64,000 bases of DNA from Stomoxys calcitrans (GCF_963082655.1 NC_081554.1:44822291-44886290), one strand, 5' to 3'; shown: positions 32,042 through 43,964, counted from the stretch's first letter. Translations and numbers: made by a program. Notes: generated by a model not told the origin, from the sequence alone.

Positions 32042-32625
32042 TGAAGATTATTTCATGCAAATGTTGATCGTGACTGCGGCTCAAATGGTCCATCCGCTTT
32101 GTCCAATTTCGGCATACTATTTCCGGTTTATCAGGAATAAATGCTTCAATGTTGTCTTCCAATGTGTCAATTGAAGCGGATTAGATATGAGCTTTAACAT
32201 AGCCTTACAAAAATAGTCTAAAGGCGTTAAATCGCATGATCTAAGCGGCCAACGTGAAATAAAATGTTCACCGAACTCGCCTCTCAATAAGTCCATTGTT
32301 ACGCGTGCTGTGTGGCATGTGGCACCGTCTTGTTGAAACCACATGTCATGCAAGTCAAGCTCTTGCATTTTGGGCAAAAAAAGTTGAATATCATCTCACG
32401 ATAGCGCTTAGAATTCGCAGTTACGTTACGATTCGCACCATCTTTGAAGAAGTACGGTCCAATGATGCCGCCAGCCCATAAAGCGCACCAAACTGTGACT
32501 TTTTCTGAATGCATTGTTAGCTCTTGCAATGCAAGAGGCGCGCTATAAACTTTCTTAACAGAGCACGCATTTTGATACAAAAATTCAATAGTTTGCACGC
32601 GTTGTTCGTTTGTAAGACGATTCAT
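32042..32625 (-). pseudogene. Decayed transposase, Tc1/mariner/IS630 superfamily
   Basis: Minus strand from ATG at 32625: MNRLTNEQRVQTIEFLYQNA is the N-terminal helix-turn-helix start, as in the fold-back arms. An internal deletion then jumps to LQELTMHSEKVTVWCALW and GGIIGPYFFKDGANRNV. A frameshift near 32380 leads to LHDMWFQQDGATCHTARVT and RSCDLTPLDYF, which carry the second and third catalytic aspartates (36 residues apart here). The first aspartate block (SDEAHFW in the relative at 15262-15459) is in the deleted part. After 32250 the frame degrades, but a HEII-like C-terminus is still recognisable at about 32042-32060. The protein would be inactive. Confidence 0.82.
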
Positions 32626-32739
32626 GGTTAAATTAAAGACCAAACTGAAGATGTTTTACAGTGAAACAAAACACGAAGCATGTGTGAGCTGTTCAAACCA
32701 GTGTTGCCAAAAAAATAATAGCTAAAACATCACCCTTTC

Positions 32740-32860
32740 CATTTTCAAGTCCAGAGGCGCGGTTTAGGATTTTATTTCAGATATATCGTTTCTTCGGAGA
32801 AATTTATGTAGCTTACATTTTTGCTATACGATTTACAAAATAAAAAAAGTCAACCCGCCC
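32740..32860. other. Short unassigned flank
   Basis: AT-rich, nothing recognised. Confidence 0.4.
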
Positions 32861-32861
32861 T

Positions 32862-33433
32862 AATATATATTCTTGATCGTGTTGATATTCTAAGTCGATT
32901 AGGCCATGTCCGTCCATCTGTCGAAAGCACGCTAATTATCGAAGGAGTGAAGCTAGCCGCTTGACGTTATGCACAAATATTCCCTACTAATGTAGGTCAG
33001 TTGCGATTGTAAATGGGCCAAATCGGTCAAAGATATAGCTCCCATATTGACCAATCTGCCGATTATACTTCTTGAGCTTTTGTTCTGCTTCCAAAAACCG
33101 TGCCAATTATGGTCTAAATCGGTCCATCGCTTGATATACACTCATATAAACCGACCTCCGGATTATATTTCTCAAGCCTCTTGGGGGCGCAATTTTTATC
33201 CGAATCAGCTGAGATTTTGCACATGATGTGATGAAGTATGATTCAAATAGGTTCATCACCTGATATAGCTCCCATATAAACAAACCTGTGGATTATATTT
33301 CTTGAGCCTTTAGAAAGCGCAATTATTATACGATTTGGCTGAAATTTTGCAGATAATGTTTTGTTTTGACTCCTAAAAACCATGCGAAGTATGATCCAAA
33401 CCGGTTCACCTGATATAGCTCTCACACAAACCT
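32862..33433 (+). mobile_element. Mini-me/DINE-1-like element, type A, both ends truncated
   Basis: 'atatattcttgatcgtg', 'ccatgtccgtccatctgtcg' and three diverged internal units ending near 33433. Confidence 0.7.
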
Positions 33434-34270
33434 ATCTTTATACCCTACACCACTACTGTGGTACAGTAGTGAATTAGTTTGTAACACCCAAAAGGAAGAG
33501 AGATAGACCCATTGATAAGTATATCGATCGACTGAGAATCACTTTCTGAATCGATTTAGCTATGTCCATGTTAATTTGTGTACAAACTACAGGTCGCAAT
33601 TTTCATCCGATCGTCTTCAATTTTGGTATGCCCGTGTCTTTCGGCCTAGAGACGAAGCCTATTGAAATTGGAAAAAATTCGGTTCAGATTTGGATATAGC
33701 TCCCATATATATGTTCGTCCGATTTGCAGTAATACTGCAATAATATGGTCATTTGTCAACCGATTTTCTCGAAATTTGGCAGGAACGATTTTCTTATGAC
33801 TCCCGATACTACTGGTGAATTTCATAAAAATCGGTTCAGATTTGGATATAGCTCCCATATATATGTTCGTCCGATTTGCAGTAATGCTGCAATAATATGG
33901 TCATTTGTTAACCGATTTTCTCGAAATTTGGCAGGAACGATTTTCTTATGACTCCCGATATTACAGGTGAATTTCATAAAAATCGGTTCAGATTTGGATA
34001 TAGCTCCCATATATATGTTCGTCCGATTTGCAGTAATAATGCATGCAAATCGGTTCAGTATTAGTTATAGCTCCCATACATATATATGTTCGTTAGATTT
34101 TGGGTTATTTGCAATAATGTTGTCATTTGTGAACCGTATTTATTTCAGTTTGAACATATTTTTGCTCGCCGAGGTCCATCAAAAATGGTTCGGAAATGGA
34201 TAAAGCTCCCACATTGTACTTATAGGGTAGGTGTAGGGTATTATACAGTCGGCATCGCTGGACTTTTGCC
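33433..34270 (+). mobile_element. Mini-me-like element, type C
   Basis: Starts 'tataccctacaccactactg', then 'tttgtaacacccaaaaggaa'. Internal units of 152-162 bp contain 'accgattttctcgaaatttg', 'gcaggaacgattttcttatg' and 'gatatagctcccatatatat'. There is no clear GTCY tract. Another left end of this type lies at 61440-61605. Confidence 0.7.
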
Positions 34271-34344
34271 CTTCCTTACTGGTTATATTTAACTGCATGA
34301 GCAACTATAATGCGCTATTGCAAATTTCCCATGATATTTGAATT

Positions 34345-34430
34345 TGCATTAAGGAACAGGTCCAAACTTTTCACATATCAATGCTATCCGATTCAAGTTT
34401 AAGCTCAATGATGAGATGCCTCCTTTTTCC
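34345..34430 (-). mobile_element. tRNA-derived SINE fragment joined to satellite
   Basis: 'cattaaggaacaggtccaaa' to 'gatgagatgcctcctttt', then immediately 'ccatgaaatttt' of the satellite. Confidence 0.75.
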
Positions 34431-35018
34431 ATGAAATTTTCTCTAAAGACAAAATTTCCATGAAATTTTCTCTAAAGACAAAATTTCCATGAAATTTTCT
34501 CTAAAGACAAAATTTCCATGAAATTTTCTCTAAAGACAAAATTTCCATGAAATTTTCTCTAAAGACAAAATTTCCATGAAATTTTCTCTAAAGACAAAAT
34601 TTCCATGAAATTTTCTCTAAAGACAAAATTTCCATGAAATTTTCTCTAAAGACAAAATTTCCATGAAATTTTCTCTAAAGACAAAATTTCCATGAAATTT
34701 TCTAAAGACAAAATTTCCATGAAATTTTCTCTAAAGACAAAATTTCCATGAAATTTTCTCTAAAGACAAAATTTCCACGAAATTTTCTCTAAAGACAAAA
34801 TTTCCATGAAATTTTCACTAAAGACAAAATTTCCATGAAATTTTCTCTAAAGACAAAATTTCCATGAAATTTGCTCAAAAGACAAAATTTCCATGAATTT
34901 TTTTCTAAAGACAAAATTTCCATGAAATTTTTTCTAAAGACAAAATTTCCATGAAATTTTCTCTAAAGACAAAATTTCCATGAAATTTTCTCTAAGGACA
35001 AAATGTCCATGAAATTTT
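34430..35018. repeat. Second 29-bp satellite array
   Basis: About 20 units of 'tttccatgaaattttctc' + 'taaagacaaaa', 29 bp each. It is the same satellite as in the host-gene intron but with the tccatg/ctctaaag variant nearly fixed. Confidence 0.95.
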
Positions 35019-36062
35019 CTCTCCAACGTCTCATCATCTTCCCCGCATGTCCTACACATGCTATCACTTGCCGCATCGATTTTACATAAGTGAGCCCGTA
35101 GTCCTATGTGTCCCGTTATGATACCAATAGCTTTACTGTCCTCCTTCTTACTTCCTTTCAGTAATAGGCTCGTATTCTCACGATCTGGATGCCCCCATAG
35201 GATTTTCACAATGTTGCATGCACATTCGTCGCCCACTCCCTTAACCCGGACTGCGTTGACCCGAAAGGCTTCGGGTTAACCAAGTTTATTGGCGGCAGTC
35301 CTCTGGCCTTCACTGCCAAATAATCTGCCCTTTCATTTCCCCTTACTCCGTTATGGCGGCCCCGCACCCAAATGATGCGGATTTTGTCATTCTCAGAGAA
35401 GGCGTTATTCTCCTTACACTGCAAGACTGTTCGTGACCCTCCGCCCCGGTTGTTATTGTCCTTATGGCAATTTTACTGTTGGCAAAGGACCGTAAGGACC
35501 GTATTATGGTCAGGCATTCTAAAACACATCTCAGTCCTTGGGTTTTCAATGTAGACCCCCCGGCCCATTTTGTCCTCTAGCTTTGATCCATCCGTGTACC
35601 ATGATCTTCCAGATGGCAATACTTGGGTTCCGTCAATCAAAAACTGTGCCGATGGCAACAGTGCCTCGCACTCGATTTCAAGGTTCATCTCAGGTATCCG
35701 ATCGGAAACTTCTTCCCTTCCTTCCAGGCTTCCTATCGTCGCCTTGATAATACCGCGATGGTATTACCTGCTCCTATCCTCAATCCATTAAGGATTGAGG
35801 ATAGGAGCATGGCTGCCTTAAACTTAATCTGTATGTCAATGTCTATAGGGTCCTAGTGGGCGTTGTCCTCATCGCTTCGCCTATGTCAAGACAACATGTT
35901 GCACTTTTTCTACAGAGCAGTCCACCTTAAGTCTCATAGCCGAAATGGCTGCCTTAAACTTAATCTGTATGTCAATGGGTCGGATATCTAGAATAGTCTA
36001 CAGTGCCCTAGTGGGCGTTGTCCTCATCGCTTCGCCTATGCCAAGACAACTTGTTTGATTTT
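35018..36062 (-). pseudogene. Jockey/LOA-like LINE fossil, RNase H and C-terminus
   Basis: Minus strand: SWYTDGSKLEDKMGRGVYI (35590-35540; RNase H start with the catalytic D in YTDGSK), KIRIIWVRGRHNGVRGNERAD (around 35375-35310; the last RNase H block, catalytic D in ERAD, with R replacing P of the usual VPGH), then a GHIGLRAHLCKI region and a CRTCGEDDETLE zinc-knuckle-like end (35060-35025). Three frames are needed, so it is dead. RNase H helps remove RNA during reverse transcription. The same C-terminus is at 21060-21480. Right of 35760 the sequence is rearranged, with a palindrome (35769-35809) and a direct repeat (35811-35905 and 35946-36050). Confidence 0.72.
35769..35809. repeat. Perfect palindrome, 18-bp arms, 5-nt loop, in the LINE fossil
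   Basis: Arms 'tgctcctatcctcaatcc' and complement. It sits exactly where the LINE reading breaks and a duplicated segment begins. Confidence 0.9.
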
Positions 36063-36064
36063 TT

Positions 36065-37380
36065 ATACCCAGCAGTCTACCCCCGACACCCAAAATTGTT
36101 TGCGCCATCCAAGGAATACCGGTATTGCAAACATCTTTCCCCAGTATGGGCATTTTGGGTATTTTCTTCAAGAAATGTGGCCAAAATTTACACTTAGTTT
36201 TTTCATGAAATCCTCAAACTTTCCTATGTTTTTAGTATATGCCTTGCTTGTGAGCCAATTTATTAGGTAAACCTGTTTGAAAAGTTCATTATCTTGAAAA
36301 TTTCTCATACAGCTTGTATTTGTCCAACTACTTTCCCCCAAAGCTTTGGGTTTGTTCATTTCTTCTATTGCATTTCACACAAAAGCCACCTTTCATCCTG
36401 ATCTCTGTACTGCTGCAGCCACAAATGTTTAGCGGCGTTAATGGTTGATGATCTCACTGGCACTGATTAATGCTTGTTTTTATCTGATTGGGTTAGGACA
36501 TTGCTTCGGGCCATTCATCTGAGACAATAAAAGAAAACTGTTATGGTCTTTTAGACAAGGCCTAATGTTTTTCAAATATAGTTTTCCAGTTTCCCAGTTT
36601 GCCATAGTGGCACTTGTGGCAGCTGCCTTTTGCTTGGCATAAACGTTTATTGCTTGGCAGGCAAAGAAGCCTTTGTGTTTGTGCAAAGTTTCTACTGGCC
36701 CGGCAGCATGCTGAAATTATAAACTTTAATCTCGAAGAAATTATTTCATATTCAAATTATGGTCTCTATTCTTTTGTTACTACGAATACATTGTGGATGC
36801 TATGGAAAAACTTTGTTTGCCAGCTTTTTTCAATTTGTGATATTTTGTACAACCGAAAAACTTTAGCGACATTTGGCATCTATGAACAGCAAACATCGGG
36901 CAAAAACGTCACCCGAACAAAAGGCAAACAAAAAAAAAAAGATTCAAATAAACTGACTGCCATTTACTTCAGTCAAATAAAACAATAACCAGTGAAAAGT
37001 CCATGAACGACGTTGAGTTTTTGCGATGGCCACCAACGAAGGACGACAACTCAGAAATTATTGGACTGACAGCCTGTGACACTATCCACTACGGGAGGAG
37101 GACAATAACAGCAACCAGTTATGGTGGCACTTTGAAAGGCTCGCCAGCACAAGAAATGATGTTCTAAAACAAAACTTGACTTGCTAGTCCAACGAAATGG
37201 TCCTACAGAAGTAAAGGCTTTTTAGTACAATACATAGTACAAACTTTTCTGTTTATGTTTAAACGGAAGTTTGTGCATGTTGTGATGCCCATTTTTAGCT
37301 ATAGACAGTGTCTAGAAAAAACAATTTTCTAGGGATGTGAATTGGAATTTATAAAAAGTTCATCTAATGTTGTATTGATA
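36065..37380. other. Unassigned stretch
   Basis: No repeat family recognised. Open frames at 36614-36988 (124 residues) and 36055-36270 have no recognised domain and end in poly(A)-like runs. This is among the longer repeat-poor stretches, so could hold an undetected exon. Confidence 0.4.
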
Positions 37381-37382
37381 AA

Positions 37383-38735
37383 TCCTCCACCATAGGATGG
37401 GTGTGAAGTAAAATAGAGAGATCGATTTATATGGGAGCTGTATCAGGCTGTAGACCGATTCAGACCACATTAAACACATATGTTGATGGTCATGAGAGGA
37501 TCCGTCGTACAAAAATTCAGGCAAATCGGATAACAACTGCGCCCTCTAGAGGCTCCAGAAGTCAAGACCCAAGATCGGTTTATATGACAGCTATATCAGG
37601 TTATGGACCGATTTGAACCATACTTGGCATAGTTGTTTTATATAATAACAAAACGCGTCGTGCAAAATTTCAGCCAAATCGGATAAGAATTGCGCCCTCT
37701 AGAGGCTCAAGAAGTCAAGACCCCAGATCGGTTTATATGACAGCTATATCAGGTTATGAACCGATTTGAACCATATTTTGCACAGTTGTTGGATATCATA
37801 ACAAAATACTACGTGCCAAAATTCATTCCAATCGGATATGAATTGCGCCCTCTAGAGGCTCAAGAAGTCAAGACCCACGATCGGTTTAAATGACAGCTAT
37901 ATCAGGTTATGAACCGATTTGAACCATACTAGGCACAGTTGTTGGATATCATAACAAAACACTTCGTGCAAAATTTCATTCCAATCGGATATGAATTGCG
38001 CCCTCTAGAGGCTCCAGAAGTCAAGACCCAAGATCGGTTTATATGGCAGCTATATCAGGTTATGGACCGATTTGAACCATACTTGGCATAGTTGTTGGAT
38101 ATAATAACAAAAGGCGTCGTGCAAAATTTCAGCCAAATCGGATAAGAATTGCGCCCTCTAGAGGCTCAAGAAGTCAAAACCCAAGATCGGTTTATATGGC
38201 AGCTATATCAGGCTATGAAACGATTTGAATCATACTTGGCACAGTTGTTGGATATGAGAACAAAACGCGTCATGCTAAATTTGATTCCAATCGGATAAGA
38301 ATTGCGCCGTCTAGAGGCTCAAGAAGTCAAGACCCAAGATCGGTTTATATGGCAGCTATATCAGGTTATGATCCGATTTAAACCATACATGGCACAGTTG
38401 TTGGATATCAGAACAAAACGCGTTGTGCAAAATTTCATTCCAATCGGATAAGAATTGCGCCCTCTAGAGGCTCAAAAAGTCAAGACCCAAGATCGGTTTA
38501 TATGGCAGCTATGTCAAAACATGGACCGATATAGCCCATTTACAATCCCAACCGACCTACACTAATAAGAAGTTTTTGTGCAAAATTTCAAGCAGCTAGC
38601 TTTACTCCATCGAAAGTTAGCGTGCTTTCGACAGACAAACGAACGGACGGACATGGCCAGATCGACATAAAATGTCACGATGATCAAGAAAATATATACC
38701 TTATGGGGTCTCAGACGAATATTTCGAGTTGTTAT
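37383..38735 (-). mobile_element. Mini-me/DINE-1-like element, type A, long tandem interior
   Basis: Starts 'cctccaccataggatggg'. About seven units carry 'gcgccctctagaggctcaag', 'aagtcaagacccaagatcgg', 'tatatggcagctatatcagg'. Ends 'acaaacgaacggacggacat' and 'tatggggtctcagacgaata'. It runs directly into a type B element. Confidence 0.85.
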
Positions 38736-39880
38736 CGTGTAATAAATAAAGCTTTTATAGGCTTCAGACCCTTAAACTGCAGATTGGTATATATGGCAGC
38801 TAAGATTGGTCGATATTTAGTCAAATGTCGAAAGGCTTCAAACAAAATCAATGTTTCAAATTTCAGCGAAATAAATGCAGCTTTTATGGGCTTCATAGTC
38901 TTAACCGGCAGATCGGTCTATATGGCAGCTATATCTAAATAAAGTCCGATCTGAACCATATTTGGGATAAATGTCGGGAGGCTTAAAACATCTCATTAAT
39001 TAAAATTTCAACGAAATCGCGTAATAAATGCAGCTTATATGGGCTTTAGACTCTTAATGGGCAGATCGGTCTATAAGGAATATTTAGGTAGAATGTCGGG
39101 AAGCTTACAACAACTCACTGCTTAAAATTTCAGTGAAATCGGGTAATAAATGCAGCCTTTATTCGTTTCAGACCCTAAATCGGCAGATCGCTCTATAAGT
39201 CAGCTATATCTAAATATAGTCCGATCTGAATCATATTTTAGACAGATGTCGGAAGGCCTAAAACAACTCACTTAAAGTTTCATCGAAATAAGGTAATAAA
39301 TAAAGCTTTATGGGCTTTAGCCCCTTTATCGTCAGATCGGTCTATATTGCAGCCATATCAAAATATAGTCCGATCTGAATCATATCTTGGCAGGATGTCC
39401 CTACAACTCACTATTTAAAATTTCAACGAAATCGGGCAATAAATAAAGCCCTTTATCGTCAGATCGGTCTATATGGCAGCTATATCTAAATATAGTCGGA
39501 TCTGAACTATATTTGAATCATATTTCGGGAGGATTTACAATAAATAGCTCAATGCTTCAAATTTCCGCGAAATCGGGTAATGAATGCAGCTTTTATGGGT
39601 TTCAGACCCACAATCGGCAAATCGATCTAAATGGCAGCTATATCCAAATATAGACTGATTTGGCCCGTTCAAGAACTTTACCTGCGTGGAGCAAAAAGAC
39701 GTATCTTTGATACATTTCAGATCAATATCTTCATTTTTTAAGGCTGTAGAGTGATTACAACAGACGGACGGACAGACACACGGACATCGTTATCGCCTTA
39801 GAACTTTACGACGATTCGAAATGTATATACTTTGTAAGGTCGGAAATGGCCAATGATTATATCCGCTATGGTGGTATTTT
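38736..39880 (-). mobile_element. Mini-me/DINE-1-like element, type B, joined to type A
   Basis: Units with 'gaaatcgggtaataaatgca', 'gatcggtctatatggcagct', 'atatctaaatatagtccgat' and a GTCY tract 'cagacggacggacagacaca' at 39761-39780. The right end is 'gctatggtggt'. Confidence 0.8.
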
Positions 39881-39899
39881 TCTGTTTCTTTCTTCTGAT

Positions 39900-41330
39900 T
39901 TCTTCTTTCTTTAATCGGGCATTACATGAAATTTATTCCTCTAGCCGAATGTTAAATAAATTTTCAAGAGCCTCGATCTTTAGCACTTGCTCTCCAATCT
40001 CTGAGATTCAATTTTGAGATGTCGTTCTCCACTTGGCCACTCCATCGGAGTTTTGATTTTTTCCTTTTTGCGTATTCTATTATGGTCGCCTTCAAAAGAC
40101 TTCTTTGCTGGAGCTTTATCATTCATTCTAACAACATGGCCTAGCCAACGCAACCGTTGTATTTTGTTGCGTTTAACTACGCTATCGTCACCATACAGCT
40201 TATGGTTCATACGACGCTTATGTTTTCCATTAACGCAGACTTGTCCATATATTTAACGAAGGATTTTTCTCTCAAATACTCCAAGTACTTTAACCTTTTA
40301 AACAGTACACTCGATAGTACTTCATATCTCAGTTCAGCCAGCAACCAAACGGCTCCTGCTGCCTTATTGTTTTTCAGTCGGGTTACTGCTGCGTGGACCT
40401 CGATCTGACTCTAGACTTTAATCTTTCTACAGTACACTCAATAGTATCTCATATGCTATTAGGAGGAGACTTATTCCTCTGCAGTTAGCACATACCGTCT
40501 TGTCCTCTTTCTTGTGTACGGGACATAGTATGCTGAGGTTCCAATAATGGGATATGCTTTCTTCTACCCATTATCAGCGTGTCGCCTTCGGTCTTAAACA
40601 GTTCAGCCAGCAACCCATCGGCGCCTGCTGCCTTAGTGTTTTTCAGTCGTGGACCTCATTCCGACTAGGTTGTACACATTCCGTACCACTGTCAGGAATT
40701 GGATCATATTCACCATCATCGGATACCAGTAGCTGGGAGAAATTTTCTTTCCATATCCTCAGCACACTATCTTCTTTGCTGGAGCTTCATCATCCATTCC
40801 AACAACATGGCCTAGCCAACGCAACCGTTGTATTTTGATGCGTTTAACTATGCTATCGTCGTCATACAGCTCGTGGTTCATACGACGCTTATATTCTCCA
40901 TTAACGCTGAGTGGTCCATATATTAAACGAAGGATTTTTCTCTCAAATACTCCAAGTACTTTAATCTTTCAAGCAGTACACTCGATAGTATCTCATATCT
41001 CAGTTCAGCCAGCAACCCATAGGCTCTTGCTGCCTTATTGTTTTTCAGTCGGGTTACTGCTACGTGGTGGTACACATTCTGTATCATCATTCGGGATTGG
41101 TTCATGGTCACCATCATCGGATACCAGCAGCTGGGAGAAGTTTTCGTTCCATATCTTCAGCACATAATCTTTATCAGTGATACTGATACTATCTGTATCA
41201 GTCCTTTGTCTCTGCAGGAGGATGTGGCTCTATCAAAGCCATCGGTTTGATGTTTAATTCGTTGGTAGAATTTTCGAACTTTATTCTGGCTCCTGAACAT
41301 CTCGATTTGCTCACACGCACGCAAGTCTTT
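39900..41330 (-). pseudogene. RTE-like LINE fossil, rearranged, with a 671-bp internal duplication
   Basis: The minus strand from the right gives a linker piece (VRKFYQRIKHQTDGFDRATSS, 41275-41215), then IWNENFSQLLVSDDG (around 41165-41105), broken RT start, then KKSFEG and NKIQRLRWLGHVVRMN (40190-40110), the C-terminal tail. The segment 40100-40400 is repeated at 40771-41090 with an offset of 671 bp. The RT catalytic block is missing. The related but better copy is at 58751-60340. Order of the pieces fits one LINE that lost its centre and was duplicated. No coding potential. Confidence 0.7.
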
Positions 41331-41690
41331 TCATTTTCTTCTTCTTCTTGCAGTGAAGTTTTTCCTCTCTCCTTTTCTCCCGCTACCTCTCCCTTATCTG
41401 GCGCGTTGCTACTGACTGAAAGGTTGCCCTGACACATTCTTGGCTTCAGTAGCTTTTTGACACTCCTGGTCATACTATGGGTTTCTTGGGGGAGGCTTTT
41501 GGTACCCAAGTACGGAGTGGGCAATGGTTTGCCATTGGGTTTTTATACTATCGGGCCAGTGAGTGCTTTCAAGCAATGAGTCAAGCAATCGAGTGGAGTA
41601 TGTCGTTGCCATCCTTTGTGTTCGTTTTTAATTTTCGTTTTTTTCAAAGTAATTTCTCCAAGTTTCTCGGTTGATGGGCTACTAACCCGA
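41330..41690. other. Unassigned; probably LINE upstream sequence
   Basis: The minus-strand frame 41198-41524 continues from the RTE-like linker, so at least part is LINE. 41477-41674 has a short plus frame with no recognised domain. Confidence 0.35.
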
Positions 41691-41691
41691 C

Positions 41692-43074
41692 GCCCCGAAG
41701 GATAGGGGTATTTTGTCATTCCGTATGCAACGCATCGAAATATCCATTTCCGATCCTATTAAGTACATATATTCTTGATCGTCGTATATCTTGATATCGC
41801 CCCCATATATACCGATCTCTCGATTAAAGGTCTTAGGCCCATAAAAGCCACATGTATTGTCCGATTTCGCTGAAATTTGGGACAGTGAGTTGTGTTGGGC
41901 CCTCGGCATCTTTCTGCAATTTGGCCCAGATCGGTCCAGATTTGGATATAGCTGCCATATAGACCGATCTCTCGACTTAAGGTGTTGGACCCATAAAAGG
42001 CGCATATATTTCGTCGAAATTTGGGACAGTGAGTTGTGTTAGGCTCTTCGACATCTTTCTGCAATTTGGCTCAGATCGGTCCATATTTGGATATAGCTGC
42101 CATATAGACCGATCTCTCGACTTAAGGAAGGCGCATTTATTGTCCAATGTCGTCGAAGTTTAGGACAGTGAGTTGTGTTAAAGCATTCGACATCCTTCTT
42201 CAATTAGGCCCGGATCGAACCCATAGAAGGCGTATTTACTGTCGGATGTCGCCGAAATTTAGGGCAGTTGAGTTGTGTTGAGGCCTTCGACATCCTTCTT
42301 CAATTTGGCCCAGATCGGCCCAGATTTAAATATAGCTGCCATATAGACCGATTTCTTGGTTTAAGGTCTTGCGCCCATAAAAGACGCATTTATTGTCCGA
42401 TTTCGCTGAAATTTGGGACAGTGAATTGTGTTAGGCCCCTCGACATCCCAGATCGATTCAGATTTAAATATAGCTGTCATATACAACTATCTGCCGATTT
42501 TAGATTCATCTATTAACCGATATCCCTGCAATTTGGCACAATGAGTTTTGCTAGCCCCCCCGACATTTGCTTCGAGTATATATAGCTGCCATATATACCT
42601 ATCGTCGGAATTAATTTCTTGGACCTGAGACTGTTGGGCTCTATGACATCCGTGTTCAATATGGCCCAGATCGGTTTTTATTTGGATATATCTGTCATGT
42701 AGACCGATTTCCCGATTTAAGATCTTAGGTACATAAAAGACGATTTATTGACCGATTTCATTGAAATTTAGCACAATGAGTTTTGCTAGGCCCGCCGACA
42801 TTCGCACCGAGTATATATAGCTGCCATATATACCTATCGTCCGAATTAAGTTCTTGGACCTACGATTCTTCGACTCTACGACAGCCGTGTTCAATATGGC
42901 GCAGATCGGTCTTTTTTTTGGGTATAGCTACCATGTAGACCGATTTCCTGATTTAAGATCGTATTTATTGCACGATTTCGCCGAAATTTGGCACAGGGAA
43001 CTAAGGCTTTACGATATCCGTGCCCTATATGGGCAAAGTTCGGTCCGACCGAACTCATTGCCTTTTTACTTGTT
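41692..43074 (+). mobile_element. Mini-me/DINE-1-like element, type B, near complete
   Basis: 'cgaaggataggggtattttg', 'gatcctattaagtacatata', then seven or more units and the end palindrome 'agttcggtccgaccgaact' with 'cctttttacttgttttt'. The GTCY tract is lost. Confidence 0.82.
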
Positions 43075-43955
43075 TTTCTCATCGCTATATCTAAAAATAT
43101 TTACAACTTTTCAAATTGTGTTTTGTTTCACTGTTTGTAAATATGTAGCTTAGCATCACTCCAAAGCAGATGAGTTCCTAGCCTTTGGCCATAGAATTTT
43201 GTGTTACACAAACAACAGTTGGCTGAAACCGGCTGTCTGTCTTTTCTGGCACCGGGAGCTACTGCCACTACCGCCATTACAGCTGTCAAAGGACCACTGA
43301 GTGTACGAACAACCAAAGCTTGTAAGAATTTTATTCCTTTGTTATGCAGTAAGTGTTACTGCTACACTTTATGCAGACAAAAACATATGCCCATACATAA
43401 GAGTAACTTCAGTACTTCTGCAAAGAGATTCTTTGAAGTTTTGAACTACGAAATTTTGGTGTTGTCATTTTTGTGAGCTCAAAGGGGTGAGAAGTTTTGT
43501 GAATTTTTACATTTTGCCATTGATGTGTTTTGTTGATTTTTTCCCTCAGCACCAAAACACTTTGGCGGCGTTTGTCATTCATTATTGCATCTTTTTTGGC
43601 ACTATGAGAGTAATGAATGATTGGATTTAACAACTCCAAAACAACAATGAGGGTGATGGCTTGTTGGTTCTCAAATCCGACGGACCTGCAAATCAGGAAG
43701 TGAGCTTTGACCGAGAATGTATGAGGCAGTAGCCTCATCGACCTGAGAAGAATAAAAGCCCTTTTGGATTCGCTAAGAAACTGCAAATCAGCCGTTCTGA
43801 TAACGTCGCCGAGAAACTGCTGTGGCATAGATCGTACCCTACTGCCCAAACCATTCGCCCAATCATACGAAAATGCCCGGGATACAAACGTTGCCAGAAT
43901 AAGAATAAACAAATAAAACGGCATTAAGTTCGGCCGGGCCGAACACATCAGGTGT
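43075..43955. other. Unassigned stretch with the longest unexplained open frame of the window
   Basis: 43409-43948 (minus) is open for 179 codons but begins inside a mini-me end palindrome ('ttcggccgggccgaa' at 43931-43945) and resembles no family. A candidate short minus frame at 43128-43316 is alanine/valine-rich. No splice-supported model was found. Confidence 0.4.
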
Positions 43956-43964
43956 CGTAAAATG

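Larger units (their letters stand above)
31576..32737 (-). mobile_element. Tc1/mariner-superfamily element related to the fold-back, split by a SINE
   Basis: Ends 'aagagtgattttta' (31576) and its complement 'aaaacatcaccctt' (32737) match the fold-back ends AAGGGTGATT. TA precedes the left end; the right flank is no longer TA. A SINE sits at 31712-32037. Confidence 0.72.

Noticed and set aside
33646..34010. Repeated MGAISKSEPIFMKF-type frames as a repeat protein
   Set aside because: They are translations of the tandem DNA units of type C; many such MAAIS/MGAIS frames occur in all mini-me arrays.
36614..36988. 124-codon plus-strand frame
   Set aside because: No domain, no splice sites, ends in low-complexity K/Q sequence from A-rich DNA.
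41198..41524. 108-residue charged minus-strand protein
   Set aside because: The neighbouring frame matches the RTE-like linker over the same bases, so this frame is a shadow.
43128..43316. Small cysteine-containing minus-strand protein
   Set aside because: No conserved motif and no transcription signals; likely chance.
43409..43948. 179-codon open frame on the minus strand
   Set aside because: It begins inside a mini-me end palindrome, shows no known domain or splice support, and 540 bp open by chance is plausible in 64 kb. Kept only as an unexplained frame.
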